This document shows, piece by piece, positions 10,001 through 21,307 of a DNA stretch of 64,000 nucleotides; within the stretch, counting starts at the first letter, position 1, and every line of letters begins with the position of its first letter. The notes beneath the pieces were generated by a model, which saw nothing but the letters and a program-made list of their open reading frames with translations, did not search any database and had not been told where the DNA came from. The position numbers and the translations under genes were made by a program. This DNA is from Ceratotherium simum simum (Eukaryota; Chordata; Mammalia; Perissodactyla; Rhinocerotidae). The stretch spans positions 12,798,818 through 12,862,817 of the forward strand of contig NW_004454216.1 of NCBI RefSeq assembly GCF_000283155.1, read 5' to 3'.

Positions 10001-10933
10001 TAAGAAGCTCCAGATGGTATATGGAGATACTGTCAATCCCTTTGAGAACTCCTGGTCACCCAGTGTCCATATTTCTGTAAAAACACTGGGTGTTCATCTA
10101 CACTGGTCTAGGGTATGGACATCTGACATTCTTTATGTCTACCCCGCATCTGAACTCCTTCCTCATAAAATGGGCAACCCTCGTCTTAAGCACTGAAATA
10201 CCAGCAACTCACTTTCCTTGCATCTATGTCATAAAGTCCACCGATCAGACTCACCCACTCTGGACTCTGGATCAAAGTCAGGATGTGAAGAAGCAGGGAC
10301 TTCTCAGAATCCATCTTGGTAATGGTGCAGTGGCAGTTGCAGTGGGAGCCACATCATGAGGCTAGTTCTGTACCATGTTTTAGTGTACCATGCCTGGCAC
10401 GAAAGCCTCTAATCCTGGCTCTGCAGGCCTCTGAGAAATTCCATGAGCTGTTAAATATTTTTAAAGTTAAGGTCATTTTTCTGAGTAAATTAGCCAGAGT
10501 GGCAGTTGGTTGTTTTCAACCAGAACTTTGATTGATCCGTCTTATACTTCCAAGGAGCCTTGATAATTATTTTGAGTTGCCCGTAGGAAATGTATAGCAG
10601 ACTCCAATGACAAGTGGGGGATGTGGTCCAAAATCTCTTGGGAAATTCTAATACATTCCATGAAATTATGTGTTGTACCTAATTAGAACACCCCAGAAAC
10701 CTTCTTAGTCCTCATACAACACAACCTGAGAACTCTGGATGTCTAAGATACTGATTGAGAGGATAAAAATGCAAGTGTCATCTGTTGTGGCAAGCAAGAA
10801 AAGTAGAATGTACTGGAAGCCAAAAGAATGGGATAGGGAGGGACACATTGTAAAACTACCATTTATTTCCTTCAGCTCCACTGGAATTTCTGCCAGATAT
10901 TTCACAAACATAAAACACACATGAGCGTGCACC
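10001..10933. other. anonymous non-coding sequence
   Basis: No recognisable repeat, RNA gene or coding exon. Confidence 0.5.
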
Positions 10934-10965
10934 TACACACACACACACACACACGCACACACACT
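10934..10965 (+). repeat. (CA)n microsatellite
   Basis: About 15 CA units with one CG interruption (ACACGCACAC). Likely length-polymorphic. Confidence 0.9.
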
Positions 10966-11579
10966 CCTCTTCAGCAAAGACAGTATTTCATATTCAAAAG
11001 ACAGTTGACTATTAACATGCCTACCATCTCTAAGCTAGGAAAATTAATGTTAGCAAACAGGATTCACTTGCATGTTGAGAAGAACAATCTCTTTAATGAA
11101 AATCATAAATAATAAAAGACCTGTAAAGGCTAGGCCAATATGGACACTATACATTTTATCAGACAATCATACAACAAATAAAGCAAAACCATATTTATTA
11201 TTAGTTTTTTTTTAAGAACATAGCTCAATTCCTCCAAATCCCCACCTCGCAAAAATGCCTGGTATTTTCTACAGATTTTGAAAATATATTAATGTTAACT
11301 TTCAGATTATCAAATAATGGTTATGTTATTATATTTTTAGAAAAAAATAAGTCACACTCTACCTCATGTGATACACTAAAACTGAAATAATAAAACAGCC
11401 GGGACTGGATAGAAAAGGATAGAATAGAGGTGGGACTCCCTGATGTCAGGATGGGGAGAAACTCTCTTAACATAAAATCAGTGCAAGAAACCCTAGAAAA
11501 AAGATTGTACATATTCAGTACATAACATAACCACACAGGATACTTGGCTATAAAAATTTAAAATTTCACAAGCCTATCA
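10966..11579. other. anonymous AT-rich sequence
   Basis: No clear repeat call. The right part may already be decayed L1 belonging to the element that follows. Confidence 0.4.
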
Positions 11580-11764
11580 TAACTAAAATGAAAATGATAA
11601 GGAAAAACATTTTCAAAATATATGAAAAGTTGGTTAATAGCCATCATATATAAAGAACTTTCAAAAATTAAAAGTAAAAATTAAAAATATGTAAATAAAA
11701 AAGTAAAAAACATATGTTGATCCCAATTTTTAAAAAAGCAGAGTGCATGTAAATACTCAACATC

Positions 11765-12050
11765 AGGGGCTGGCCCCGTGGCTTAGCGGGTAAGTGCTCG
11801 CACTCCGCTACTGGCGGCCCAGGTTCGGATCCCGGGCGCACACTGACGCACCGCTTGTCCGGCCATGCTGAGGCTGCGTCCCACATACAGCAACTAGAAG
11901 GATGTGCAACTATGACACACAACTATCTACTGGGGCTTTGGGGGAAAAAAGAAAAGGGGGAGGAGGATTGGCAATAGATGTTAGTTCAGAGCTGGTCTTC
12001 CTCAGCAAAAAGAGGAAGATTAGCATGGATGTTAGCTCAGGGCTGATATT

Positions 12051-12052
<2 letters not shown>
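11765..12052 (+). mobile_element. ERE SINE (composite form)
   Basis: Head GGGGCTGGCCCCGTGGC, A box TGGCTTAGCGG, B box GGTTCGGATCC, then CATACAGCAACTAGAAGG and CTGGGGCTTTGGGGG, followed by a second module with GATTGGCAATAGATGTTAG and GGATGTTAGCTCAGGGC. It carries both the 'CAACTAGAAGG' and 'GATGTTAGC' modules that occur separately in the other EREs here. Clear TSDs are not visible. The tail has become a CA microsatellite. Confidence 0.9.
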
Positions 12053-12095
<43 letters not shown>

Positions 12096-12105
12096 CACAC
12101 ACAAA
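12053..12105 (+). repeat. (CA)n microsatellite grown from ERE tail
   Basis: About 25 CA units with single TA and CG interruptions, beginning exactly where other EREs have their A-rich tail (after GATATTCCT). Confidence 0.9.
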
Positions 12106-12795
12106 ACTTATCAAAAGGAATAAACATGAAAACATGCATAACAATTGCTAAAAATAAAAGAAGTACAAATGTAAGTAAATAGTATTTTCAGCAACTAAAT
12201 TGGCAATTTTCTTTCAAACCATTTTGTTGCTGAGTATGTGTTGAAATGCTATTCTCATATTGGAGTGCAAACTAGTGCATAGTTTTTGGAAGGAAATTTG
12301 GCAATAGTTTCAAAAAACCATAGAAATATTTGTATGCTTTGATCTATTATGTCCTCCCACTAATTTCTTTTAAGGAAACAATGAGAGATGTGCATAAATA
12401 TTTGTAAGAATGTTTATCATAATACTCTTTTAACTGCAAAAAAATTAACACATCATAAATATCCACATAATTTGATAAATTATTGATGGTTTTATTCATA
12501 TGATAGAAAATTACTCAGCCAATAAAAACATTTTTAAAAAGTATTTAATGACATAGGAAAATGCTCACAATGTTACTTTGAATGGAAAAAAGAGGATAAA
12601 GAACTATACATATAGTTTTTTGTCTTAATTTTAGTTTTTAAAGTGTTCATGGAAAAGTACTAGAAATAACTACAAGAAAATATTAACAGTTTTACCTTTG
12701 TTAGTAGAATTTTGAAAAATTTTTTATTTTCTTTAACTTTTTGTGTTCTTTAAATGACTCTACAATTAATTATATGTGAAAAATAAAATTTTATT

Positions 12796-13349
12796 ATTGA
12801 GTAGTTCTTCAATTATTTTTCTCACATAAAATAACACATTTAGTGACATGATCTGCCTTCAGTTGTACTAAGTAGGAACAAATATTCATTTAGCCCATTT
12901 TAAGAACTTTTGAATTAAATAGAGCAGGTGTTAATGATCCCAGTTAGAAGAAGAAGAAATTAAAGATTAGAGAGACTAAATGATTTACCAGTGTTCAGTT
13001 AGTTCAACAAGCATTTTTTTTTTGAGCATATAGTAATTACTGTGAATTGCATTAGGCATTTAGGCATTAGGAATAAAAGATTAAAAATTGTTCCCAAGAG
13101 TGTGCATTTTATAGTAGGTGGCATTATATAAAAAATTAGTATTTTTCAATTATTGAGATAAGTGCTGGCAGAGGGATGCAGTGGGAACTCCAGAGAAAAT
13201 ATTAGTTTGAACCAGTTGAAATTGCTAATATTCAACTATTTTTGAGCTACAAAAATGGCATTTTCATATGATTTATTCTGTACCCCTGAACCAGAATGGT
13301 AATGATGGCTGTGCTGAATCTTGAGGAGGAAGGAGGAGATTACCAGATG
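12796..13349. other. anonymous AT-rich sequence
   Basis: No recognisable repeat, RNA gene or coding exon. Confidence 0.5.
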
Positions 13350-14127
13350 AAGTTGTGTTCATCAGTCAGGGTCAAATCAGGAGACAAAATCCATACAGTG
13401 AATTGAACAGGGAAAGTTTAATATAAAGAAACAGGAATCTGATTAAGGAGGGATTGGCTAGTAAGAAGTAAAGAGGACTCTAAAGAACATAGAAATAGCA
13501 TGTATAAGGATCAGCCACTACTCAGCCCTACCAATATATGCAATGAAGAGCTCCTTCCCTCTGCCCCAGGTCTGAGATCCAAAACAGTTTACACCCATGA
13601 CTCGCTGAATGGCAAAGAAGTTGCTATGAAGGAAGTCCTGGAAATATATTCTCTAGGGTGCAGGGGGAGAGCTGTTCACAAGGAGCGTCTCACTGAAGGC
13701 ACTCTGCTAGGAAACAGCCCAAGCAGGTGCTGGGGAAAGCTGCTGGCTGCTGCTTGCTGCTGACTGCCCTGCACTGGGGGAGCTGCTTGAGCTACCCGAG
13801 CCTCGTGCTGGAAAAGCTGCCTGCACCGCAGGGGGTGGGTCCCCGGGAAACCATGTGCACTACAGGAGCCAGGCACTGGGGAAGTTGTGAGTGCTACAGG
13901 AGCCTGGTGCTGGAGAAGCTGCACATGCTGCAAAACCCTGCTGAAGGAGCACATCAGGAACAGGCAGGAAAATCCCTTCATCCCCCAGTGTCTCTCCACC
14001 GCCCTCTATTGACAAAGTTTAGCATTTTGTCAGTTGGCAAATAAAAACCATTTAAAAGGCCCAGCTGCATTTTTGCACAGCAGGCAATGAAGAGTGAATT
14101 TGGAACTGAGGCAATAAATTGGTAACT
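13350..14127 (-). mobile_element. ancient LTR-like repeat with internal degenerate tandem repeats
   Basis: Opens GTTCATCAGTCAGGGTCAAA (antisense of '...ccctgactgatac') and ends CAATAAATTGGTAACTGGCA. The interior has AACAGGGAAAGTTTAATATAAAG, the 'CCGCCCTCTATTGACAAAG' block and 'AAAAGGCCCAGCTGCATTTT'. This is a widespread LTR-type repeat read on the minus strand, family not assigned. No viral gene remnants are recognised. Confidence 0.5.
13720..13945. repeat. degenerate tandem repeats inside the LTR-like element
   Basis: Variants of GTGCTGGAGAAGCTGC recur at irregular spacing (GTGCTGGGGAAAGCTGC, GCACTGGGGGAGCTGC, GTGCTGGAAAAGCTGC, GCACTGGGGAAGTTG, GTGCTGGAGAAGCTGC) between CTACAGGAGCC-like spacers. 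Units are 25-60 bp and diverged. Confidence 0.7.
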
Positions 14128-14689
14128 GGCAAAGTATGAAAAGAGAGTCTTCCAGCTAATGGAATAGCGTGAGAGAAGACATGTAAAGAGGATTTCCATA
14201 TCTGGCTGCGTGATGGACTAGATACCCAGACTGACACTCCCTTTGTAAAACAAACTTTAAAAACCTTAAATATCTTGGATTAAAAAAATAAGAACTTGTG
14301 TTTAAATACATCAGTGAGATGGCAAGAAAGTATGGAATACATAGATGGCAAAACTAAGTGAAAGCATGAACTTGAACACTGAAAATGTCTTTCACTTTGG
14401 TGGCAATTGGCAAATCTTTTGAACTTGAACTTCACTTTTTGAGTCTTGAGGAGTACAAGGGACAAAAGATTAATTCCAAGGTGCTCTCAAGTTAGAGGGT
14501 CTAATTTTGAGACTCTCACATTTTTCTAGGATGCAGAATACTCACTGTGAAAGTAAATTAGACACTGACAGTGAACATGTACACTTATTCAGTGTGACAA
14601 TGAAATAAACCCACCTTACTTCCCATTTCCTAAGGGGATTGCAAGGAGAATTGCAGTGTTTAAACTTTGGAAGGAGGAAACTCTCTCCT
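14128..14689. other. anonymous non-coding sequence
   Basis: No recognisable repeat or coding exon. The right side may hold the decayed 5' end of the HAL1 that follows. Confidence 0.5.
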
Positions 14690-16070
14690 CAGAATTCATA
14701 ACCACAAGGCAACTTCTAGGGATTCCAGCCTGAATTCACCCACATGGTCTGAAAAACTTCAAGATGAATATTAACTTTAAAGTGATATCAGATTAGTAGT
14801 GTTCCACTAGGGTTTGGAAAAAGTAAACACAAATCCTCTCAGAAAGAAGGTGCTTTCAATCCAGGCATCAAAAAAGTCCTACAGATATATCCCAAGAATT
14901 ACTAGGTCACCATCAAAAATCACAAAATACACAAGGAAGCATGGCCACAGTAAGCGTGAACCAGTAGAGTCAATAAACTCACAAAAGCTATAACAATGAA
15001 TTATCAACACAATTGGTATGTTTAACATGTTTAAAGAAATAAAAGACTAAAAGATGACCAAGACAATTTGAAAACTAATCACGTAGAACCTCTAGAAATG
15101 AAAAGTATAATACTTGAAAAAATTCAATAGGTTAGTTTAAAAGCAAATTAGACACTGCTGAAGTCAGAATTAGTGAACTGGAAGATAGTACTGAAAATTG
15201 TGCCGAATGTTGTATAGAGATATAAAGAGGCAGAAAACATGAAGAGACGTTAAGACATGAATGATAGAGTGAGAAGATTTCACATACAAATTGGAATTCC
15301 AGAAAGAGAGGAGAGATAGAATGGAGTAGTGGCAATATTACAAGAGTTAATGGTAGAGAACTTTCCAGAAAGAATGAAAAACATATATACAAAGATTCAA
15401 AATGCAGGTCAGTTCCCAAGCAGGATAAATTTTTAAAAAAATCCATACCCAGCCACCTTGCAGATAAATGTAGAACAGCAGTGGCATGGAAACTCCTAAA
15501 AGAAAAAGAAACAGATTACCAAGAAAAGTAAACTGAGAACAACCACGGGAGACAAAAGAAAGTGGAGTAATTTTAATGCACTGAAAGAAAATAACTCTCA
15601 CTCTGGAATTGCATGCCTATCAAAAATATATTTTCAAAACAAGGACAAAATGAAGACATTTCAGACAAACAAAAACTGAGAGAGTTTGCAATCAACAATC
15701 CCTAACCTAAGGAAATTCTAACACATATGCTTCAGATGGAAGAAAATGATTCCCAATCGATGATCTGAGATTCAAGATGAGATGATAAAACAAAATATAA
15801 AAATATGGGTAAATCTAAGCAAACACTGTAAAAAAATAATTTTGAGGGGCTGGAAAAAAGATATATCAAAAGTACGTAGCTATAAACATAGCTATAAATT
15901 GTAGGAGATTATCAGAGTTAAAGTGTTCTAGTGACCTTGTATTGTTCAGGAAGATGATACAGATATTGATTAATTTTAGAATTTGTAAGTTAAATACTGT
16001 GGTTAAATTTCTATGGTAAACACAAAAGTAATAGAAATAGAGTGGGCTTATCTGTATTTTCATATTTTTC
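14690..16070 (+). mobile_element. HAL1 (half-L1, ORF1-type LINE relative)
   Basis: Consensus-like blocks in order: CTCTAGAAATGAAAAGTATAA, AATTAGACACTGCTGAAGTC, AGAATTAGTGAACTGGAAGA, GGAATTCCAGAAAGAGAGG, CCCAAGCAGGATAAATTTTT, GTGCACTGAAAGAAAATAAC-like (AATGCACTGAAAGAAAATAA), CATTTCAGACAAACAAAAAC, TAAGGAAATTCTAACACATA and GGGTAAATCTAAGCAAACAC. This covers the coiled-coil/RRM/CTD coding region of an L1-ORF1-like protein plus 3' UTR with no ORF2, the definition of HAL1. Frameshifted and stop-laden, not functional. Confidence 0.8.
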
Positions 16071-16596
16071 TTCTATGGTTATTCATTACTTAGTTAATAA
16101 AAAATACTCCAACTAACTAAGATTGGAATTGACTTTTATGAAAAAATTCAGATGTATAATGGTCTTTGTGAATGGTTTGATCTGGGCTTCACCTCTATGT
16201 TTTCTTTGTATGATTCTCTCACTGGCCTTCTTAGTATGTCAGCTTCATTCTTATAACAAAGTGGCTGCAGCAGTTCTGGAGATAACATATGTATGACTCA
16301 GAATCCAGAGTAAGAAAGAACTTCTCTTTGCTCATCTAACAAACGAAGTCTTAGACTTCACTCTAATTGGACCCACACCTTAACCAATCATTGTGGCTGG
16401 GAAGGTATCGTGCACAGACTCTCTTAGTCCTAGGCTGCACAGCCCTCTCTGTGCATCTGACTAGGTCTGAGTCTATTAAGCTAAAAGAAAATAAGACATC
16501 AGTTATGAGGATTGGCATCCCTCTATCAGTCATGTACCCCGTGCACACTTACTGAAATTTTATGTTACTTCTAAATCTCAGCTTTTAAACTTTTAA
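16071..16596. other. anonymous non-coding sequence
   Basis: No recognisable repeat, RNA gene or coding exon. Confidence 0.5.
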
Positions 16597-17198
16597 AATA
16601 ATTTGAATATTAAACCAAACTCACATTTCTGGGATAAACCCCACTTTGTCATGATGTAATATTCTTTTTTGTTCATGGCTGGACTCAACTTGATAATATT
16701 TTATTGAGAACTTTTGAGTCTGTAGGACTATTGGTTTGTAGTTTTCTTGCGATGTTTCTGTCTGGTTTTGGTATTATAATAATGCTTTCCTCATCAAATG
16801 AGTTGGGAAGCATCTGCTCCTCCTCCTTTATTTTCTCAAAGAGTTTGTGTGTTTGTTACTATTTTTTAAATATTCAGTAGAATTCACCAGTGAAGCTAAC
16901 TGGACCTGGAATTCTCTTTGTGAGAATGCTTTTAAATAATGGAATTTTAGCTATTTCATAGACATAGGGCGATTCAGATTTTCTATTTCTTCTTTTGTTA
17001 GTTTTGGTCATTTGTACCTCTCAAGGAATATGTTCATTTCATATAAGTTGTTGGAATTATTGGCATAAAGTTATTGATAATTTTTCCTTATTATCTTCTT
17101 AATATCTGTAAGATCTGTAGTGATGTTTCCTCTTTCATTCTTGATATTGGTAATTTATGTTTTTTTCTCTTTTTGAAAGTTTTTAAATAATTTGAATA
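16597..17198 (-). mobile_element. internal L1 ORF2 fragment flanked by 13-14 bp direct repeats
   Basis: Antisense reverse-transcriptase-region sequence: AACTCACATTTCTGGGATAA, TATTTTATTGAGAACTTTTG, GGTATTATAATAATGCTTTC, AGTAGAATTCACCAGTGAAG, GGACCTGGAATTCTCTTTG and TTTCATTCTTGATATTGGTAA. It lacks the L1 3' UTR and poly-A. The sequence AATAATTTGAATA occurs at both edges (16597-16609 and 17186-17198; preceded by A on both sides). Confidence 0.75.
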
Positions 17199-17444
17199 AT
17201 GATATACAACTCCATATTGCATAATTATAAATGGAAAGAAGCAAACTTGATGTAAATGAGGCTTAACTACTAAAAAGTCACATTTGTACACTTAGTACAA
17301 AGGAAATCTAAGAATATTGGAGCTTCTTGAAGTTGAAAGGAATTAACCATTAGTTAATCAATGGCAATAATATATACTTGGTCATGATAACTCAAAATAG
17401 GATTCTTGGCACGGGAGAGTTGTTAAATGAATAAATGGATAAAT
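17199..17444. other. anonymous AT-rich sequence
   Basis: Short unique spacer before the ERE insertion. Nothing recognised. Confidence 0.45.
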
Positions 17445-17679
17445 ATCTGTATTGCAGGGCCGGCCCCGTGGCTTAGCGGTTAAGTGCGTGCGCTCCGCTG
17501 CTGGCAGCCCGGGTTCGGATCCCGGGCGCGCACCGACGCACCGCTTCTCTGGCCATGCTGAGGCCACGTCCCACATACAGCAACTAGAAGGATGTGCAGC
17601 TATGACATACAACTATCTACTGGGGCTTTGGGGGAAAATAAATTAATTAATTAAATTTAAAAAAAAATCTGTATTGCAG
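17445..17679 (+). mobile_element. ERE SINE, young-looking, 13-bp TSD
   Basis: Body 17458-17666. Head GGCCGGCCCCGTGGC, intact pol III A box TGGCTTAGCGG (17469-17479) and B box GGTTCGGATCC (17512-17522), then CATACAGCAACTAGAAGG, CTGGGGCTTTGGGGG and an AATT/A-rich tail. A perfect TSD ATCTGTATTGCAG lies at 17445-17457 and 17667-17679. The intact internal promoter and perfect TSD indicate recent insertion. Confidence 0.97.
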
Positions 17680-17714
17680 AATGAGGGAAACTAAAATGAT
17701 ACTAGATGAATATT

Positions 17715-18305
17715 ATGGAAATCATTGCAGTTTGGTCAGTCCTCCACATTGTCACATGAATTATCTTTCTAAAACACAAACATGCTTTTGTAAATCCTCA
17801 AATTAAAAAGTTTCAATGGTTTTCCACTGTCTTTATGATCCATTTCAATGCCCTAGAGTGGCAAGCAAGGCTTTTTATACCATGGTCCCATCTTCTTTAT
17901 CCAGCCTTATTTCTTACCTCTTTCCCTAAAAAACTGCAGCCATCCTAGACACAGTCTTTTTACTAATTTAATTATTTTGCCTCACCTCACCATACTTTCT
18001 CATATTGTTCTCTTTTGCCTGAATTTTTCTTTTTTCCTTCAAAGCCAAACTGAAAGGTCATATGCGATTTTTCTTGTCTCACTCTCAGAGTAATTAATAG
18101 TGTCTTTTTCTGTTCTCCCATAGCATTTGTTCATCCCTCTAGTCTTTTATAACAGGTGTCATAATTAATCAGGTTTAGATGTTTTAGTGACTGCTCCCTA
18201 ACAAGTAGAAGCTCTTTGAGGACAGTGACTACCTTATTCATTTTTGTAACCCAAACTTCTAGCACCATGCTTTGAATATTGTGGGCACTCAGCAAATGTT
18301 ACGTG
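17715..18305 (+). repeat. L2 LINE 3' region
   Basis: Sense L2 blocks: CTTTCTAAAACACAAACATG, TCAATGGTTTTCCACTGTCT, CATCTTCTTTATCCAGCCTTA, GCCAAACTGAAAGGTCATAT, GAAGCTCTTTGAGGACAGTG and GGGCACTCAGCAAATGTTA. These span the last part of ORF2 and the 3' UTR. Frame destroyed. Confidence 0.75.
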
Positions 18306-19935
18306 ATGCAAAGACACATGACAATAGCCCCAAATCACAGTCTCACTCATAGAATAAACTAGAATTTTATAGAGAAAGACACCGTACTTTGGTCTGGGAA
18401 AACACCACCAATCTGGATCAACTAATTTACAAATGTGAGACTTTTTTTCACAAGGGGGAACAATCCAAGGGTAAGTTCAGCTGGGAAAGGATTATCATTT
18501 TGATGTACAAAAGAAACTACACTCATCAAAACAATTATAAAATAATTGGAGGTTATACTTAGCTGCTGGATGAACAGCACGAGTATACTGTTAATTTTGC
18601 AGGTCAACATTATGACCTCAGATGTGAGTCAGCAAATGGATTAATACTGCATTATAAATGTAATCCTAAGAATGTGTTGGAAAATTGCTACAAAGTGTAC
18701 TGGGACAGAGACATGATAGTATCATTAAAGTATACCAATAGACTAGACATTCTGCTGTTGGATAGGCCTATAAAATTGTGGTACTTATTGGTATTCCTGT
18801 TTTGCTAAGCATAAATATTACAAGAAATACACAGAAGGCAAGCAAATATGTAGGTCAGATTAAGGAGCCAAAAGAAAAGTGACATTTACAGCACATCAAA
18901 GTAATGCAAATTATCATCTCAATGACTCCATTTAGTTATCAGTTGTTGTTTAAGAATATATACTAAATTAAATATTTCAAGGAACACATTTATCATATGT
19001 TTGTATTAGTTCCAAATAAAATACTTCTGGAAATAACAAAGCTTTTTCTCCTTAACATAGTACATTATTATAAATCATACTACAGCATGGTTTTCCACCT
19101 TTTATCCAGACAGGCAAAATTAAAGGACATGATATACTCCTATGAGTAATAGTGGTTTTTTACAGTGTTATAGTGCAATCTTAAGGATAGACACCCACCT
19201 CCATCACACTGAGAATCATTTTAATAGGGCTCATTGGTGATGACAATCATTTATTCTCCTCCTTACAGCTTTCTTGGAGAATTTGACTCTCCATAACATG
19301 GAAGAGACAGACCTCAATATCACATATTCCCCCAGCAGTAGTGCATTAGATGCTTGAACAAGGAATTTGACCCAGAGATTGGGGTAATAGCCACAAAAGC
19401 TACACGTATAAGGTCATATAGCAACTGAGGCCACCACTGAGGGGCATTCATTGTGGGCCATGTGTGTTTGATAAACAAACAGGGAGCATTAAGATGAGAG
19501 GTCGTGTGGTTTTGGAAAGAGGGAGAGCTGGGGAAATAAGTGGCCGTGGGCTCTAACGTCTTTCTAGTTCTTAGCCATTTCAGCTGTGAGGCTCGGCCTT
19601 TCTTCCTGCCCTTGGATTCTACAGTCCCCTTGGATTCGGTCTTCACTTCCGCTTTCTCCGCTGTGCTTCTGTTTCTTACAGTTAAATGGTCCTTGAACAT
19701 CAGGACAGAGAGTGAAAAAATAAATTAGTAAATGCCCATATGTTTTACTGTTTTAAGATCTGGTTAATCTGACAAATATAAACACAATTTATCTATTAAA
19801 ATACCATCAACGTAACAAGATTGCCAAATATTTTTAACATGTTTATTCTTTATTCAGGTTTAGGAAATAAGGATTTGGAATTCGTAATATTCCTTATTTC
19901 AGATCATCTTTCCAAGTTGTAAATGAGTGAGATGT
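18306..19935. other. long anonymous stretch without recognised repeats
   Basis: 1.6 kb with no repeat I recognise. A 126-codon minus-strand frame (19320-19700), with a Lys/Glu-rich start, has no recognisable family similarity, and I do not call it a gene. Confidence 0.5.
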
Positions 19936-19998
19936 GTTCCAATAAAACACGCAGTGGGCCTGATTTGGCCTCTGGCCGTAATTTGCTCATCCCTGGGT
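19936..19998 (+). repeat. hAT fragment (one end only)
   Basis: GTTCCAATAAAACACGCAGT, GGCCTGATTTGGCCTCTGGC and TTTGCTCATCCCTGGG correspond to the end '...CAATAAAAC...GGGCCGGATTTGGCC...TTTGCCGACCCCTG' of the same hAT family seen at 1247-1578. Confidence 0.55.
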
Positions 19999-21034
19999 TA
20001 AACGATCATAAACTCATGGGCCTAACCAAGTCCAAGTTTTAGTGTTAGTTTTCCTAGTGATTCTCTTAGAAATTCATTCAGTGTTTTTCAGAGATGTTTT
20101 TTAGTTTATCAAGTGAGATGTGATAATGTTTCTAATTAGCCTCATAGAATTTAATGAGGAATAGTTAATTAATCAGGTTAAATGAGATTAACTATAGTAA
20201 AGTAGTAAATACAGTGCCTGGCTCAGAATTTATTCAACAAATATTGTCTGTGTCAGACTTTGTTGTAAGCACTGGAGAGAGATTGGGGGAAAAAAACAAA
20301 AGTTAGTAGTAAGTGCTATTGTTGTTTGTGAGTGGAACACTGGAGAGAAGTCCATAAATTCAGTACATTTCACTGACCAATCACCTATTAAATAGGCAGC
20401 TGTTAAAAATTTAAAACTGATCAATTAACTGCCAGGAACTATAAATAGCCCTATAACAAGAGGGGGAAAACTAAATCACACTGTAATTGCTAATAAATAT
20501 AATTTAGCATAGTGTTATATATAAAAGATGTGTTTAATATGTTAGGAAAATATTTTGCTTCTTTGTTCACATAAAAAACTACAATTTTAACGTGTCAGTT
20601 TAGATTCATTCAGTCCTGAATGAAGAATCTTACCATTTGTGTGCTAGATAGAGTCTAGGTGGCTTTAGTTAAGTTTCTAATCAAGTCTTGACTGGTGAGA
20701 CTCAAGATATAAAAGGATCAGGAAGCCACAACCTCTCTCCTGCGTTTCTTCCAGAAAAAGGTCAAGGGCTGAATGACAGAGAAAGGCTTATATCATTGTT
20801 CTCTTAACAGAGTCTGAAGTTATCTTCCAGATTACAGATACAGTTATTGCAGATAAGACAAAGGAGTTATCCAGTACACCATGGAACAGCAGGCCTCCTG
20901 AGTCCAAGAAATCCTTACCCTGTGTGCTCCAAAGTTGGGGGCTTCTTGAAACACCACTGTATTTATTTGGCACCTTTGTTAGGAGGTCAAGCCTCTCTGT
21001 GAATCATGGTCTTTATTCCTTTTGGTCTTTGCAG
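19999..21034. other. anonymous non-coding sequence
   Basis: Nothing firm, except a short antisense L2-like 3' end near 20225-20290 (ATTTATTCAACAAATATTGT, AGACTTTGTTGTAAGCACTG). A strong splice-acceptor-like tract ends at 21034 (see findings). Confidence 0.45.
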
Positions 21035-21307
21035 CATCCCTGGGGAAGAACAGGGGAGGTGAAGAGAAAAGGAGAGGGAGTATTTCCCTTTCACAAAAGA
21101 GGAAAATTTGGTCACAAGATTTTGTTTCTGATGGGAACCATAAACCGCTCTGCCCTGATGGTGAATCCTTAGTTAGGCGGCCGTCTTCCCTAAACCAGCC
21201 ACCTGAGGGCTGGCCTGGCAGCTGTTGGGAAGTGCTCTGAAAAGCTCTGCTGCTTGCTTCTTTCTCTTCCCTTTGGAAACACAAATTGCTCTCAAAAGAG
21301 GTTTCTG
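21035..21307 (+). other. candidate non-coding exon (weak)
   Basis: Bounded on the left by a polypyrimidine-AG (TTCCTTTTGGTCTTTGCAG) and on the right by a good donor, CTG|GTAAGC. All three forward frames contain stops inside, so it could only be non-coding or terminal. Acceptor/donor pairs of this quality also occur by chance in 64 kb. Confidence 0.15.

Larger units (their letters stand above)
11580..12795 (+). mobile_element. old L1 3' half, split by an ERE
   Basis: Before the ERE: ATATATAAAGAACTTTCAAA and GCATGTAAATACTCAACATCA (L1 'ctcaacatca'). After it: GCATAGTTTTTGGAAGGAAA, TTTGGCAATAGTTTC, AAGGAAACAATGAGAGATGT, ATTACTCAGCCAATAAAAAC and TTTAATGACATAGGAAAATGC. These are the C-terminal ORF2 and 3' UTR blocks of an old L1. 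Many stops, no functional ORF. Contains the ERE at 11765-12052 and its CA tail. Confidence 0.7.

Noticed and set aside
11668..12123. Small frames over ERE sequence and CA repeats, repeated in similar form at 17382-17646 and 54317-54619
   Set aside because: Same peptide patterns arise from each ERE copy. They reflect the SINE, not genes.
13720..13945. CRISPR-like regular repeat array
   Set aside because: Units are degenerate, irregular in spacing and lie in a mammalian LTR-like repeat. CRISPR arrays do not occur in vertebrate DNA.
17469..17522. tRNA gene signal (A and B boxes)
   Set aside because: The boxes belong to the tRNA-derived head of the ERE SINE. No complete tRNA cloverleaf with acceptor stem is present.
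19320..19700. 126-codon minus-strand frame with a Lys/Glu-rich N-terminus, considered as an HMG-type retropseudogene
   Set aside because: The residues do not align with any HMGN or related family I know, and there is no poly-A tail or TSD.
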